DNA of 64,000 bases from Plotosus lineatus (taxonomy: Eukaryota; Chordata; Actinopteri; Siluriformes; Plotosidae): contig CM045729.1 in assembly GCA_024760905.1 (NCBI GenBank), positions 2,551,163-2,615,162 on the forward strand, read 5' to 3'. The notes below the pieces were generated by a model, which saw only the letters and a program-made list of their open reading frames with translations, was not told the DNA's origin and did no database searches. Below, in pieces: positions 63,666 through 64,000 of the stretch (position 1 is its first letter; each line of letters opens with the position of its first letter). Position numbers and translations under genes: made by a program.

Positions 63666-64000
63666 AGTTCAGTTCATTTTCTGTAAGAGCTTAATCCTAA
63701 TTAGGGTCACGGGGAGGCCGGTGCCCATCCCAGCGGACTCCAGGCGAGGGCAGAGTACACCCTGGACAGCTCACCAGGCCATCGCAAGGCAGAAACTCGC
63801 TGATGGCTTTGCCACTCCTCTTGCCGAATGTCAGCAATGGTTCTTTTACATGGAACCATTTTACCATAGACAGTGAGAAACATGGCTCGCCTTTGATAAC
63901 CCAGTTAGCTGCACTGGAGGGGGGGGGGGGGGGGGGCAATGTCAACCTTGTGGAGAGTGGGACTCAAACCCCCAATCTTTGGATCAGCGATCGAGCGCCC
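63666..64000 (-). repeat. SINE-I copy with SINE-II-type tail, clipped by window end
   Basis: Tail first on the plus strand: CAGTTCATTTTCTGTAAGAG, CCTAATTAGGGTCACGGGG, GAGTACACCCTGGACAGCTC. Then SINE-I body complement (GCAATGGTTCTTTTACATGG, GATAACCCAGTTAGCTGCAC), a G-run at 63920-63936 and box B complement GGGACTCAAACCCCC at 63959-63973. Confidence 0.9.

Overview
The window is vertebrate, almost certainly teleost fish, nuclear DNA. It is an intergenic region packed with transposons, and I see no convincing host protein-coding exon, no rRNA or stand-alone tRNA gene, and nothing prokaryotic. The fish call rests on the mix of elements: RTE-clade LINEs, Tc1-like and hAT DNA transposons, I/Nimb-like and CR1/Rex1-like LINE remnants, several tRNA-derived SINE families, and very long (CA)n, (TA)n and (GA)n microsatellites. 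Species cannot be read from the sequence. Family names (RTE, hAT-Charlie/GTF2IRD2-like, Tc1) come from recalled protein signatures, not from a search.

Layout. 0-5.4 kb: 5' part of an I/Nimb-like LINE (minus), SINEs, and a hAT-type MITE split by a SINE. 5.4-9.5 kb: nested RTE fragments in both orientations, a 1.6-kb Tc1-like element with TA duplications and long terminal repeats, then two SINEs. 9.5-13.4 kb: low-repeat sequence with enhancer-like AT-rich blocks, a minisatellite and a 674-bp solo LTR. 13.4-20.6 kb: an RTE 3' fragment, then a hAT cluster (MITE, autonomous-type hAT, second MITE). The hAT carries a nearly full-length RTE (15431-18602, 909-codon ORF, 11-bp target duplication). 20.6-25.7 kb: SINEs and very long microsatellites. 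25.7-27.9 kb: a 5'-truncated RTE inside a TG tract. 28-42 kb: SINEs, a decayed LINE, a composite repeat with an embedded MITE that received a 3.15-kb RTE, then a sparse region and a second copy of the composite. 42-45.1 kb: convergent LINE remnants and a Tc1 deletion derivative. 45.1-54.5 kb: SINEs, an RTE with an internal tandem duplication, and a SINE/RTE chimera in a minisatellite. 54.5-64 kb: a 3-kb RTE with a 17-bp duplication, further SINEs, an old LINE RT fragment, and a mosaic RTE 3' fragment carrying non-RTE flank.

How the parts relate. The RTE family dominates (nine loci). Its 3' tail, and a piece of its 5' UTR, also form the 3' half of a tRNA-headed SINE (SINE-I). The same SINE head occurs with a second tail shared with a different, more abundant SINE (SINE-II). 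One locus (about 51.84 kb) joins SINE-I directly to an RTE body, as expected if RTE reverse transcriptase switched templates. Every RTE copy has at least one disabling lesion; the copy at 15.4-18.6 kb is the most intact.
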